From: Ctena decussata
Taxonomy: Eukaryota > Mollusca > Bivalvia > Lucinida > Lucinidae
Assembly (NCBI GenBank): GCA_963989385.1
Contig: OZ022500.1
Location: forward strand, 21,838,460 to 21,902,459
Direction of reading: 5' to 3'
DNA: 64,000 nt
The notes beneath the pieces are model-generated. The model was given only the letters and a program-made list of their open reading frames with translations, was not told where the DNA came from and made no database searches. Shown piece by piece: positions 36,601-49,700 of the stretch. Every line of letters starts with the position of its first letter. Within the stretch, counting starts at the first letter, position 1. Both the position numbers and the translations under genes were made by a program.

Positions 36601-39600
36601 GTGGAAAAGCATGCTCACCCACCAAGGGCGGTTTATTTGCTTATATACCCCAACATTTACTCGATCACAAACTTCCGAGTTTGTAATTTGCATATCTATT
36701 TATATCCGTGACCTTATACCGTCACATTACTCCCCCCTCTGAGAAGTCTCGTCCCGAGACTTGGCCTGGGAATGACATGGGTAAGGCAACTCCGGTCTGG
36801 CAGTTGACCTTATCCCACCCCTGCCACCAAATGCAACGTGGGCCGACCTGGAAACAAACCCCGTCAGTGGAAAAGCATGCTCACCCACCAAGGGCGGTTT
36901 GTTTGCAGGTCGGCCCACGTTACAGTAGTTTTAGTATTTCAAATAAAAGAAAATACTACACAAGGTTTTTCAAATAGAAAAACAACGAACAGAAGGTCAA
37001 ATTACTTGCTTAGTAGCATAGTTGCTTAGCCCAGATGTAGTAGATAAACAAGACTTAAGTGATAGAAGTCAAACTTGTGTCTCCTGCTTCAGCCCAGTAA
37101 TCGTCATTACAAATTGGTATGTGCCAAATAAAAAATACTAGACAAGCAAAAGACAAGTCTTTTGTTTGTCAAGTATTTTTTATTCGGCACATACAAATTT
37201 GTGATTTAAACAGATTTATTGAGAATAATTCATTCACAAAGAAAAATAATGTTTTAATTAATTTCTGAATTATTTAACATGCTCAACATCCACTTAAAAA
37301 AAATACAAGGAAAAAACGGGTGCAAAAGTTTGTTCAAAAAGCCATGTATGTGGAAAAAAAAAGCATTGAAAATAAAACTTTTAATGGAGCCTACTGAGTA
37401 ACGAAGATCTGCTCTAATAACATTGGCAGTGGAGATTAAACTTCCAAGTATAAAGAAAATTTTTTACAAGTGACTTATCAGACAATGTTAATTCACTGAC
37501 AGTCCATGTACATGCTCATGGTCGAGTGGCTAAGGACCCTTGGCTATGATGCAGAAAGTCACAGTTTGAATCCCTGCTGGACCAGACCATGACTGAAAAA
37601 CTTTTGTCAACCCAGCTGTAAATGGGTACCATTTTCTTAACGGGGAAGATAACGGCAGCGGAAGGAGAGGGATGAGCTCTGCCTTTCATATGCTGTGTAA
37701 AAGATACAGTGGGCCTCTGTGGCAGCGGAAGGAGAGGGATGAGCTCTGCCTTTCATATGCTGTGCAAAAGATACAGTGGGCCTCTGTGGCAGCGGAAGGA
37801 GAGGGATGAGCTCTGCCTTTCATATGCTGTGCAAAAGATACAGTGGGCCTCTGTGGCAGCGGAAGGAGAGGGATGAGCTCTGCCTTTCATATGCTGTGCA
37901 AAAGATACAGTGGGCCTCTGTGGCAGCGGAAGGAGAGGGATGAGCTCTGCCTTTCATATGCTGTGCAAAAGATACAGTGGGCCACTAACACCCACGGTCC
38001 CAATGGCCACAATCAGGCTAAAGGAAACCTTTATTGTTTGCACAAAAATATGCCAAAATATTCAGGATGAATATGAATGAATATTTTAATCTCATGTATA
38101 CTATATTCACCTAGAAGGAGGCTTCTATGTCTGTCTGCATTTGGATCATTTGGGTACCTAACTGGCTGATGATTACAAAACATGGCAGGTCTTCTTGCTG
38201 TCTATAACCCCAGCAAGGGGATCATGATACTGATGATTTGTAGCCATGCTAGACTATGCTTTGAAGTCAATATTTTTTTGGAAAACCGCACAAAACGGCA
38301 AAAACAAAACAGAAAACTCAAAGACAGACACACACACAACTGCAACAAAGCTGTATGGATGAACAAAAAGAAATCCAGCTTGTGTCTCCAGACTCTCCCA
38401 ACTTTTAACCAAGCAAACAGTGCCCCCCATTAATTTTTGAGGCACTTGTGAAAAAGGATTTTTTTTTTTCATGTTATGTGTAAAATGAAATCATCAGGCT
38501 TGATAAGCAATTTCTTAAACAATAAATGGCAAAAGGAGCAAATTCTGTCGTGTAAGAATTGACTCCCTTTAAAAAGGGAGGCATAATGAAAATGACAAAA
38601 TTGTTTTGCCCCTGCCATTAAAAATGGGGGGGCATATAGTATTACAGCTGTTCGTATGTACGTAGCGTAGCGTGCGTATGTACGTACGAAATGGTTTCTG
38701 TTCAATATATTTTGAAAGCATTGGTGTATTGAATTCATATTTCATACACATCTACATAATCATAAAATACAGGTCAAGCTCGATGTTGGGTTAAATCCGT
38801 CGATTATTGTGGGAGTTATGGCCCTTTTTGGACTTCATTTTGTATGAAAAATTGGTTTCCGTTCGGTATTTTTTGAAAGCATTGGTGTATTGAATTCATA
38901 TTTTATACACAGGTATATACTCATAAAATACAGGTTAAGTTCGATGTTGGGCAAAATCTGTTGATTATTGTGGGAGCTATGGTCCTTTTTCGACTTTATA
39001 TCATACCATAATGGTTTCCATTTGTTAGTTTTTGAAAAGTTACTTGTTTCTGGGCTATTTCTTTTGGAAAGTTGCATGGCATCCATTTCTGCGATGATAC
39101 AGAATGTCATCTCATATCAGTCATGACACCCCACCCCCTCCAAGCCCCCCCCCCCCCCCCCCCCCAACACACACACACACATAAAACATGTACCACAGAA
39201 GTCTGCCTTTGTGAACCTAGTTATGCTACAAGTGCCAGTACCTTAAACAAGGCGCCATCTTACTTAGGGCACTTGGCGGGGGCATCCGTGTCGTATGGAC
39301 ACATTTCTAGTTTCTCCTGGAAGTGTACCAACTTACCTTAAAGTCAGTGTCTTGTGAGTTTCCCCTTCAGCTGATTTAAGAAGGGCAGTTATCAGTTACT
39401 GGCGAAAGTATGTGCCCTTAGTACTGGTTAACAGCTTATGAGGTCTAAGCTTGCCCAGGAATAATGTGGTTAGGTTATCGACCCTCCCAACATGACCATA
39501 GCTGTATACTGTGGAAGCAAAGCAACAACAGAACTTTTTACTATCCACATGCACAAAGGTTGCCAAAATTAAATGGATGAATACAATGTATTAAAAAGAT

Positions 39601-42600
39601 AAATATAGTTTTGTGCTCACATGTACTAAAGTCAACCTTGCACCTGCATCAGTGTCCACATTTAGATCTTTTAGGTTAAAGTTTTGTATATGAAGGGCAA
39701 GTTGTCCTAATCCTAAACACTGATATGTATTTTGAATTTTAATGGCTGATGATGAGAAAACATGGCAAGTCCCCTTGCAGTTCTACCCCCTTTCCTGCAA
39801 GGGGATCATGATACTGATGATTTGTAGCCATGCTATGTCGCTGCTGAAGTCAAATTTTATATTATATGCACAAGTAAAAAAAAGGGGGGTGGGGTAGTTA
39901 GGGAATAGGAAAAATTATTTCTGTCCAACACAAAAGTTTTGTAGGTTAACATGTCAACCTTTACAGCTGTTTCCAAAACCCTAGAAAAGACAGTGTCATG
40001 GTGCATCAAGCCTTGCATTATTTGTTCTTATACTAGCTTCAGGGGCCTGTATTAAGTAACTGATTTGAGATTGTGAACTTGGGTGGGCTCTGATAATTGC
40101 TTGATAACTTGTCTGAATTTTTTATAAAACTTGACTGATTTCTTTATAAAAGCATACATTGTGATGGTTTTGAATGATGAAGTTCTTGAATTGGGGGGGG
40201 GGGGGGGGGGGGGGGGGTAGAGGTAGTCAAAAATACATTTTTATGGGGAAATGAGAAAATGATCATAAGATTTCATTCTAGTTGTAAATCAGATGGTGAC
40301 AGTGGAAAGATATAACTCCATATGGTTTCCAACATTTTCTGTCAAGGTACAAGGCAAAATTCCACTCGCCTAGACGAGTGGCTCATGCTGGTGGATGGTT
40401 GAAAATTTTGATTGTTTCTAGTGCAAATTTAATAACTGAAATCACCATATGGTCATGTCAGACAAGTGATATTTCAAAATATTTCTACCCTGAGGTATTG
40501 TGGGGACAGGTTGAACCAAGCCAGATTAGTGATTAGTTATCTAGTATGAGCACTTCAGATAAGAGTGATCCCCCCTTGGCAATTTATCCATATACCTATA
40601 TTATGAGCCTCTGTTCACAGACAAAGCTGTTGAAGAAACGTCAGAAGAAAGCCCACATCATGGAAGTCCAGGTAAATGGTGGCACCATCTCTCAGAAGGT
40701 GGACTGGGTTCGCCAGAATATGGAGAAGAGTGTGGCTGTTGGCACAGTGTTTGCTATGGACGAGAACATTGATGTCATTGGTGTCACCAAGGGTAGAGGA
40801 GTCAAGGGTAAGCTTGTCTGAATTGTATTTCAGATTTAACCAGGGCATGACAAAACCAGCACAGTGGCATGTGGGCCCAGCCAAGACTCAGATCACCCTG
40901 GGCAGCTGCCCAGTCAGATCAGGGTCTTCGCTATGTGCAGTCTGCATGGAGCAAGCTTAGCAACCTTTTAAGTGCACAGCGAAGACTGATCAGACTGGGC
41001 AGCTACCCAGGCTGCCCAGTCTGCTGGGTGCACTTGCCACTTTGTTGGTTTTGTTGTGTCATGGCTCATTTCCAGATATTGGCCCAGAATATCATCAAAA
41101 CTCCATAATATGGCTGTTAATGGTGAGTTGGATGATAATCTGTGATCATACTATTTCATGCAGAAATAAGAAAGTTATCAATTGCAACTTCTCTATTTCT
41201 GCCTGAAATTGTATGTTCTGTATGTTTTATTACAAGTTACATAATGTATAGTATAAGACTATGCATGCAAATGGAAAACTCAAAGACCTATAAAACAGTT
41301 TTAGCCTGCCTGAACAAAGTTCAGGAAGAGCTATTGTACTACACGCGGCGGTGGCGGCGTTAGCAAAATGTTGAAGTTTTTTATGTGATGGGCATGGCGC
41401 TGTCAGGCAAGCTATCACGTACCGGTGACAGGTCTTGTTGTGTACATAAAATAAGCTCTGAACTGTTCAGAATACAAAATGATTTGTATGGGAAAAAGCT
41501 TAAACAGTGGTTTTCTCAGAAACTATGGAAGTCAAAAGGTATAATATTAGATGTATATATGGTTAACTAAATGAGCAGATGAAAATATTGTCGCCAAAGT
41601 TCAAGGTCATTCTTGGACCTTTTCTCTGTCACTGAGATTATGTTGTCCATCAACATTTTCAAACATCTCTTCTGAAGCAGATTGAAGCCTGTATTCATAT
41701 GAAGCCTCCCATGTTTGGGGGTATGAAAGTATGTTCAGATGGTGACCACTCAGAACTGAGAGGTCACAACATAATCTTCTATGAACATTTTGTAATTATC
41801 CTCAAAACTCACCCTGATGGGGACATGCTGAATTTTCATTCCTGTTCTTTACCTAGGTGTCACCTCCAGATGGCACTGCAAGAAACTGCCGAGGAAGACT
41901 CACAAAGGTCTCCGCAAGGTGGCCTGTATTGGAGCCTGGCATCCTAGCCGTGTGCAGTACTCCGTGGCCAGAGCTGGTCAGAAAGGTTACCATCACCGCA
42001 CCGAGATCAACAAAAAGATCTATAGGATGGGTCAGGGTATCCACACGAAGGACGGCAAGCTGGTGAAGAACAATGCAGCCACAGAGTACGACCCTACTGA
42101 GAAGACGATTACTCCTCTTGGTGGCTTTCCTCACTACGGAGAGGTCAATAATGACTTTGTCATGATTAAGGGGTGTTGTGTTGGGCCAAAGAAGAGAGTG
42201 CTAACTCTGAGGAAGGTAATTAGGATTATTATGTTTTTATACGCCCGTTTTGAAAACGGACGTATTATGTCATGGCGCAGTCCGTCCGTCTGTCCGGAAA
42301 CATTCTTGTGCGCGCCATAACTCAGTAACCATTTGGGATATCTTCATGAAATTTGGTAGGCATATTTATTAGGGTGGGGGAATGTGTCGGGTACAAGAAT
42401 GGTTGCTCCCACTTCCTTAGTTTCCAAGTTATGCCCCTTTGATTAATTTTTTCCCTGCAAGTCTTGTGTGTGCCATAACTAGATAACCGTTCGGGATATC
42501 TTCATGAAACTTCATAGCAAGTCCCAACGGTGTGTCATGTTCAACAATGGCTGCTCTCCCTTTCTTCGTTTTAGAGTTAATCCCTTTCATTCGTTCTTAT

Positions 42601-43765
42601 AGGCTATTTTGTGTATATTTATCTTGTACAATATATTGTCAGGGGAAAAAAGTAGAACAAAAAATGGTATATCTAGTATATTTAGGTTAACTCCCTTGTT
42701 CCACTTTGATAAGCAACTTATACAACAGTATTTGATGTGTTAAATATTTAAATAATGTTGCAGTCATTATACCCCCGCTTTGAAAAAGTGGGGGGTGGGG
42801 GGGATATACAGGTTTACATCTGTCCGTCCATCCGTCTGTCCTTCCATCCCCTTTTAATCAAATTTTTCATCAAAGATTTCTTCACAACCATACAAGCTAG
42901 ACTGGTCATATTTGGCATACAGGTTGATGATGACATGTTGTACTGTCTGCTTATTCTTCCCTGTATTTGTCCAATTTTCTTTCTTTCCATACTTTGAATA
43001 ATGAAATTTTCGTCAAAGATTTCTCCACAACCATGCAAGCTACAGTAGTCATATTTGGTATGCAGGTTGATGACGACATGTTGTATCGTGGGATTGAGAA
43101 CCAGCCTTCTCTTGCATATTCTTCCCTATATTTGTCTGATTTTCTTTCTTTCCCTACTATGAATAATGAAATTTTTCGTCAAAGATTTCTCCACAACCAA
43201 GCAAGCTAGAGTAGTCATATTTGGTATGCAGGTTGATGACAATATGTTGTACCGTGGGATTGAGAACCAGCCTTCTCCTGCTTATTCTTCCCTGTATTTG
43301 TCCAATATTCTTTCTTTCCATACTTAGAATAATGAAATTTTTCGTCAAAGATTTCTCCACAACCTTGCAAGCTAGAGTAGTCATATTTGGTATGCAGGTT
43401 AATGATTACTTACTGTATCATGGGATTGAGAACCAGCCTTCTCCTCTTTTTCTTCCCTGTATTTGTTCGATTTTCTTTCTCTCCTTACTTTGAATAATGT
43501 AATTTTTTGTAACCGATATCACAGCAATCATTCATATTTGGTATACATGGTAACAATGATTTCTCTCTCTCTGCTTTTTGTTACGAAAATAACACCATTT
43601 GATTTAAGCAGTTAAGCGGGGGTATAGTTGGATTCGCCAACAGTTCTAGTTAATTATAGAGTGGTTACCTCTGTTTGTCTACCTGTCTATCCTTTTATAA
43701 ACAATCTTGTTATGCCCCCGTGACGATAGTCAGGGGGCATTAAGATTTGCCCCTGTCTGTCTGTC

Positions 43766-43796
<31 letters not shown>

Positions 43797-46700
43797 TTGT
43801 CACGCTTTATGGTATAGAGTTTGTGTAATCAACTCCTCCCACAGTTTTCTATGGATCTGTTTCAAACTTTGCATACATGTTGGGGACATATTGAAGATGT
43901 GCATGTGGATTTTTGTTGGCCCTAGAATTAATTTTGGTAGAATTACGGCCTTTTGAACTTAGTCATTTTTGGCAAATTTTTGCATTGTAGGGTATAGAGT
44001 TTGTGTAATCAACTCCTCCCACAGTTTTCAACGGATCTTTTTCAAACCTTGCATACATGTTGTGAACATATTGAAGATGTGCATGTGGATTTTTGTTGGA
44101 CCTAAAATTAATTTTGACAGAATTACAGCCTTTTGAACTTAGTCATTTTAGGCAAATTTTTGCATTGTAGGGTATAGAGTTTGTGTAATCAACTCCTCCC
44201 ACAGTTTTCAATGGATCTTTTTCAAACCTTGCATACATGTTGTGGACATATTGAAGATGTGCATGTGGATTTTTGTTGGACCTAGAATTAATTTTGACAG
44301 AATTACGGCCTTTTGAACTTAGTCATTTTAGGCAAATTTTTGCATTGTAGGGTATAGAGCTTGTGTAATCAACTCCTCTCACAGTTTTCAATGGATCTTT
44401 TTCAAACTTTGCATACATGCTGTGAATGTATTGAAGATGTGCATGTGGGTTTTTGATGGCACTAGAATTAATTTTGACAGAATTATGGCCTTTTGAACTT
44501 AGTCATTCTAGGGAAATTTTGCATTGTAGGGTATGGATTTTGTGTTATCAACTTGCTCCACAGTTTTCAATGGATCTTTTTCAAACCTTGTCTACATATG
44601 GTGGACATATCTGAAGATATGATGAGGCATATTGATAGGTCTAGAATTAATTTTGACAGAATCACAGCCTTTTTAACTTAGTCATTTTGGGCAGTTTTTT
44701 TCATGGAAGGTTATGTTTTCAATGGATTCTTTGTAGGTGCTTTATGGATATACATATCATGTGACAGGCGCTGCACGGGGGCATCATTAGTGTCTTACAG
44801 ACACAATTTTCTAGTTAATTCTGTAACTCCTTTAGGACATTGAAAAGGGCGTATTTTGCGCCGCTTGCGAAGCCCTTGTTACTCCTCATAATTTTAACAG
44901 GCCAGAACAGTACAGTACATTAACACTTTATTGACCAAATGACCGAAAATGGAAGAAGCTGAATTTGAAACATTGTAGATCCAGATGAGGCAACTCTTAA
45001 TGAGCCACCTCATCTGGATCTACATTATTTGCTCTCTAGTCTTTGAAGTACTGTGTAGACAATTCTATGGGTTAAATTTGGTTGGCATTTGCAAAGACAG
45101 CTTACAAATTACATGAGAAAGTATTAGTTCACATCATTTAATAGCAAAACAAAGTCAGAATTAGCTGCTACTCAGCATGTCCGCCAACTTAACATGGCCT
45201 AATTTATGCTATGTTATAAACTTGGTGGACATGCTGAGATTTCATTTATATGTGTAAAGTTCCAATGTTGACATCCATTGAAGTTTGTCTTGTACAGATT
45301 TTCTCTGGCCCTGTCTTTGTGGTAAATGGGAACTGAATGTCTCTCCAAGTGGGGACTGGAGGTATATTCCCTTTCCACAACATTGGAGATTAACTGGCTC
45401 CTGAACCAGCTCAGGTTTGGAGGGCCAGACCCTGTATATTCCATCAGCTTCTCATAGTCACTAGTTGACCATGACTGAGGAGAGAAACCATACAGGGAAC
45501 AAGAAAAGGTAAACCGTAACTGCTTCCACTAGAAGTGCACATAAAAAGTTCCAGATATGGAAAATGAGCGTTGAGGATAATTACAAAATATGTTCTGTCC
45601 AAAAACAGTTGCAACCCCTCATCAGAATTACCTTGGTAGTAGATGGTGATTGGGATGTATGTAGACATAGACAGTTGAAACAGATATGGGGGATATTTGC
45701 TGAAAACGGGGGAAAGGGAAACTTTTGGATAATTTTTCTCAACAATTTTCATGAAATATGGAAAATTATCTTTCTTACCCCTTACCTTGAGCACTGATAA
45801 AATTCAGCCTAGGTTTTGTAGTCAGGTGAGAGGCCAACCAGATGGTACATATAGTAGTAAGAGCATTAGGAGAAAAATTCTCAGATCTATCCTCAAAACC
45901 CCAAGTCAGCTGAGTCATGTCCAAAGGCAGAGCTCTAGATAAGAGGGAGTATTTGATGATAATTAAGGATAATTTTTCTTATTTCTCGTCGAAACGATAT
46001 GTTGTGACCCCTCATCTGAACCGTCTCGTCGAGACGGTTCAGATGAGGGGTCACAACATATCTTTTTATGCAGAATTAACAAAAATTATCCCTAATTATC
46101 ATCAAATACTCCCTCTTATCCAGAGCTCTGAAAGGACCTACTGTTTGTATTGGATTGTTTTATAACAATTATAATACTGTATGCGGAACAGTGTAGACCC
46201 TGATCCTACTACTAAATGAAGCAGTTTGATCAGAGTCTAAAGGGTTCAGTATGAAATTAAATGTGAGCAAAGGGTAAATTCAGGATGTGGTACCAATGTT
46301 GATATCCAGTTGAGTTTGTCGTGTACAGATTTTCACTGGCTCTGTCCATGTGGCCAATGGGAGCTGAATGTCTCTCCTAGTGGGGACTGGAGGTATATTC
46401 CCTTTCCACAACATTGGAGATCAACTGGCCCCTAGACCAGCTCAGGTTTGGAGGGCTAGACCCTGTATATTCCATCAGCTTCTCATAGTCACTAGCTGAC
46501 CATGACTGGGGAGAGAAACCATACAGGGAACAAGAAACAGCAAACCGTAACTGCTTCAGTCCAAAGTCCAGATGTGGTTGGGTTTTTAGGATAGTTACAA
46601 TACATGTTCCATAAAAACATGGTGTGACCACTGATTAGCACCACCCTTATGAGGCATGAGAGGTTAGAAGAGAAATGATAAAAAATTATTCCAGAATTAT

Positions 46701-49700
46701 CCTTACATGTAAAAGGTCACATCTTAGAGTCTGATAGATGGCTTGTAGGACGTACATGTATGTGAATGGCATAGACCATTGGAACAGATACCATATTTAG
46801 TCAGCTGTAAGAAGGGGTTTTTCCTTCACTAGAATGATGCCAAATATCTAAAAGAAAATGACAAATTCCGCTGTGGGATGGGGTTTTCTTTTCTAAAATA
46901 ATCCCAAAAATCTAGATCCATCTTATAAGATGGATCTTGATTTTCGAGATTGTTGTGGAAGGGAAAAACCCATCTTCTAACCAAAGAAATTTATTGGGAA
47001 TATTTGGTTGAAACTGGATAAGAGGATAATTTAGGATGATATTTTTCTTGCCAGTTTTCATAAAATACCGAAAATGATCCTTGTTCCTCGTCATTATCTT
47101 GGAACAATAAACTCGAGCCAGCAGTGCAATATTCGTTGATTTAGCACTCCAGTCAGAGGTTTTATGATACAATATTGACCCCGACCCAACTGCTCGGTGA
47201 AGCAGTTTGATCAGGGGCTAAAGTGGTCAGTATAAAATTAACTGCAAAGAAAGAGTAAATTCAGGATATGGTACCAATGTTGACATCCATTGAAGTATGT
47301 CTTGTACAGATTTTCACTGGCTCTGTCTGTGTGGCAAATGGGAGCTGAATGTCTCCACCTAGTGGGGACTGGAGGTGTATTCCCTTTCCACAACATTGGA
47401 GATCAACTGGCCCCTGGACCAGCTCAGGTTTGGAGGGCTAGACCCTGTATATTCCATCAGCTTCTCATAGTCACTAGTTGACCTTGACTGAGGAGAGAAA
47501 CCATACAGGGAACAAGAAACAGCAAACCATAAAAAGAAGTCTAGATACTGTTGATGTTTAGAATAATTACAAAACATGTCCATAGATCATGGTGTAACCA
47601 CTCATTGGAACCACCTCATTAAGGCAGTTCAAGTTGTAAAGAGGGGTCACAACATACAGGTTAGGTGAGAAAAAATTAAAAAAAATTGTAAAGTTGTAAA
47701 GAGGGGTCACCACATATAGGTTAGGTGAGAAATGATAAAAAATTTTTTTCCAGGATTCGTACTTAAAACATCACATCTGGAGTCTGGTAAAACATCACTT
47801 CTGGAGTCTTATAGATGGCCTTTAGGACGTTCATGTATGTGAATGGCATAGACGATTGGAGCTGTTATCGTCTGTATTCAGCTATAAGAAGGGGATTTCC
47901 CTCTCAAGAATGCCCCAAATATCTAAAGCAGTCTTGTCAAATTCTGCTGTGAGATGAGGTCTTCCGTTCTGAAACAATCCTGAAAATCTAGATCCATCTT
48001 ATAAGATGGATCTAGATTTTTTAGATGTTTTGGAAGGGAACAACCCCATCTTCTAACCAAAGAAATAGGGTATGGGAAATATTTGGTGAAAACTGGAGAA
48101 GGGGATAATTTAGGATGATATTTTGATGCCGGGAGCATATATAGCGTTTCGGTTGTGCGTATATGTGTATGTTACTTTTTTACGTATGTCCGACTGTATG
48201 TACATATGTACATGATCCTGTTAGACTCCTGTTAAGATTTTTGTAAGAGGTAGATATCAGGGTTCCTATTATTGTAGCAACTTGAAATTTTGTATGAGGA
48301 TTTATAAGTACATCAGGAATTTACAAGAATCAGGTAATAATGAGACATAATTATGTCACTTCCACTGACTTTGTTACCAGCCTCTGTTTTGGCAATACAG
48401 TGAAAGTGTATAAAGGGCTGCAGTTTGTGTCACATTTCAAATGTTGGGCAATGCTTTGCCTATGACCTTTTATATTACATGTATACAAGTCTGCCTCTAT
48501 GAACCTAGTTATCCTAAAAGTGCCAATACCTTAGTCAAGGCGCCATCTTACTCAAGGCACTAGGCGGGGGCATCCTTGTACTATTTACACATTTCCAGTT
48601 CTTGCCAGGTCTCATAAAATATGGAAAATGATCCTTGTTTAATACTCTTCATTGCCTTGAGCAATGATGAACTCAAGCCAGAAGTGCAGTATTCGTTGAT
48701 TTTGCACTCAGATCAGAGATTTGATGATGTACAATATTGACCCTGACCCTGCTACTTGGTGAAGCAGTTTGATCAGGGGCTAAACTGATCACTATGAAAT
48801 TCAATGGGAAGAAAGAGTAAATTCAGGATATGGTACCAATGTTGACAACCAATGAAGTTTGTCTTGTACAGATTTTCACTGGCTCTGTCTTTGTGGCAAA
48901 TGGGAGCTGAATGTCTCCACCTGGTGGGGACTGGAGGTATATTCCCTTTCCACAACATTGGAGATCAACTGGCCCCAGGACCAGCTCAGGTTTGGAGGGC
49001 TAGACCCTGTATATTCCATCAGCTTCTCATAGTCACTAGCTGACCTTGACTGAGGAGAGAAACCATACAGGGAACAGAACTTTCTTGTTGATGGAGAAAA
49101 AATATTCATACTGCTCCTTGAAGGCTGGGAACATATTTGTTTCATGTTACATAAATGGTCAGGTGTGTTCGAAATATTTGCTTGGCTTCATAGGGGCTAT
49201 GTCATAAAGCAAAGAATTACTCTCTGTAGAGAGCAAATTCTTTCCTTTAAGTGAAAAGGGATTCATTTACGAACTGAATACTACAGTTCTTGGGTCAGTT
49301 GTTCAAAACTAATGACATCGTTAGTTAATGTTTAGTTAAAATTTCAAATGTTAACGTGTCAAATACGGCAAAATTTTTTGTTGAAAAAATGTAAGAAGCT
49401 TTTGCATTGCAAAAGCTTCTCATATTTTTTCAACAAAAAAATTAAGTCATAAAACACTTAACGAGCTCTTTAGGCTATTGATGCTTTCAACAACTGGGCC
49501 CAGTTGATTTTCTGTAAAAATTGCACAGGACCATGGCGGTGTGCTCATAATCCTAACCTGTTCTATTGTAGTCTCTGCTGGCCTCCCACAAGAAGAGACA
49601 GATGGAGAAGATCACGCTCAAGTTTATTGATACCTCCAGCAAGTATGGTCATGGACGCTTCCAGACCATTGCCGAGAAGAAAAACTTCATGGTGAGTTCC

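Larger units (their letters stand above)
42237..44880 (+). mobile_element. Helentron-like ATACGCCCG element, interrupted by two later insertions
   Basis: Same element as 31119-32131: start 'atacgcccgttttgaaaacg', end GGCGTATTTTGCGCC and CCCTTGTT. Comparison shows extra DNA at 42769-43651 and 43712-44816, both Helentron-like. The remaining pieces align with the uninterrupted copy. Confidence 0.8.
45225..49085. repeat. ~1-kb tandem array, four units, in RPL3 intron 6
   Basis: Each unit has a ~250-bp block ('gtaccaatgttgacatccat' to 'gagagaaaccatacagggaa') at 45255, 46280, 47265 and 48827, followed by ~700 bp of diverged sequence including 'cataaaataccgaaaatgat'. Offsets are about 1030, 980 and 1560 bp; the last is long because of the insertion at 48125-48600. 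The minus strand of each block keeps the same ~45-residue open frame ([19 protein letters not shown]...). Confidence 0.8.
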
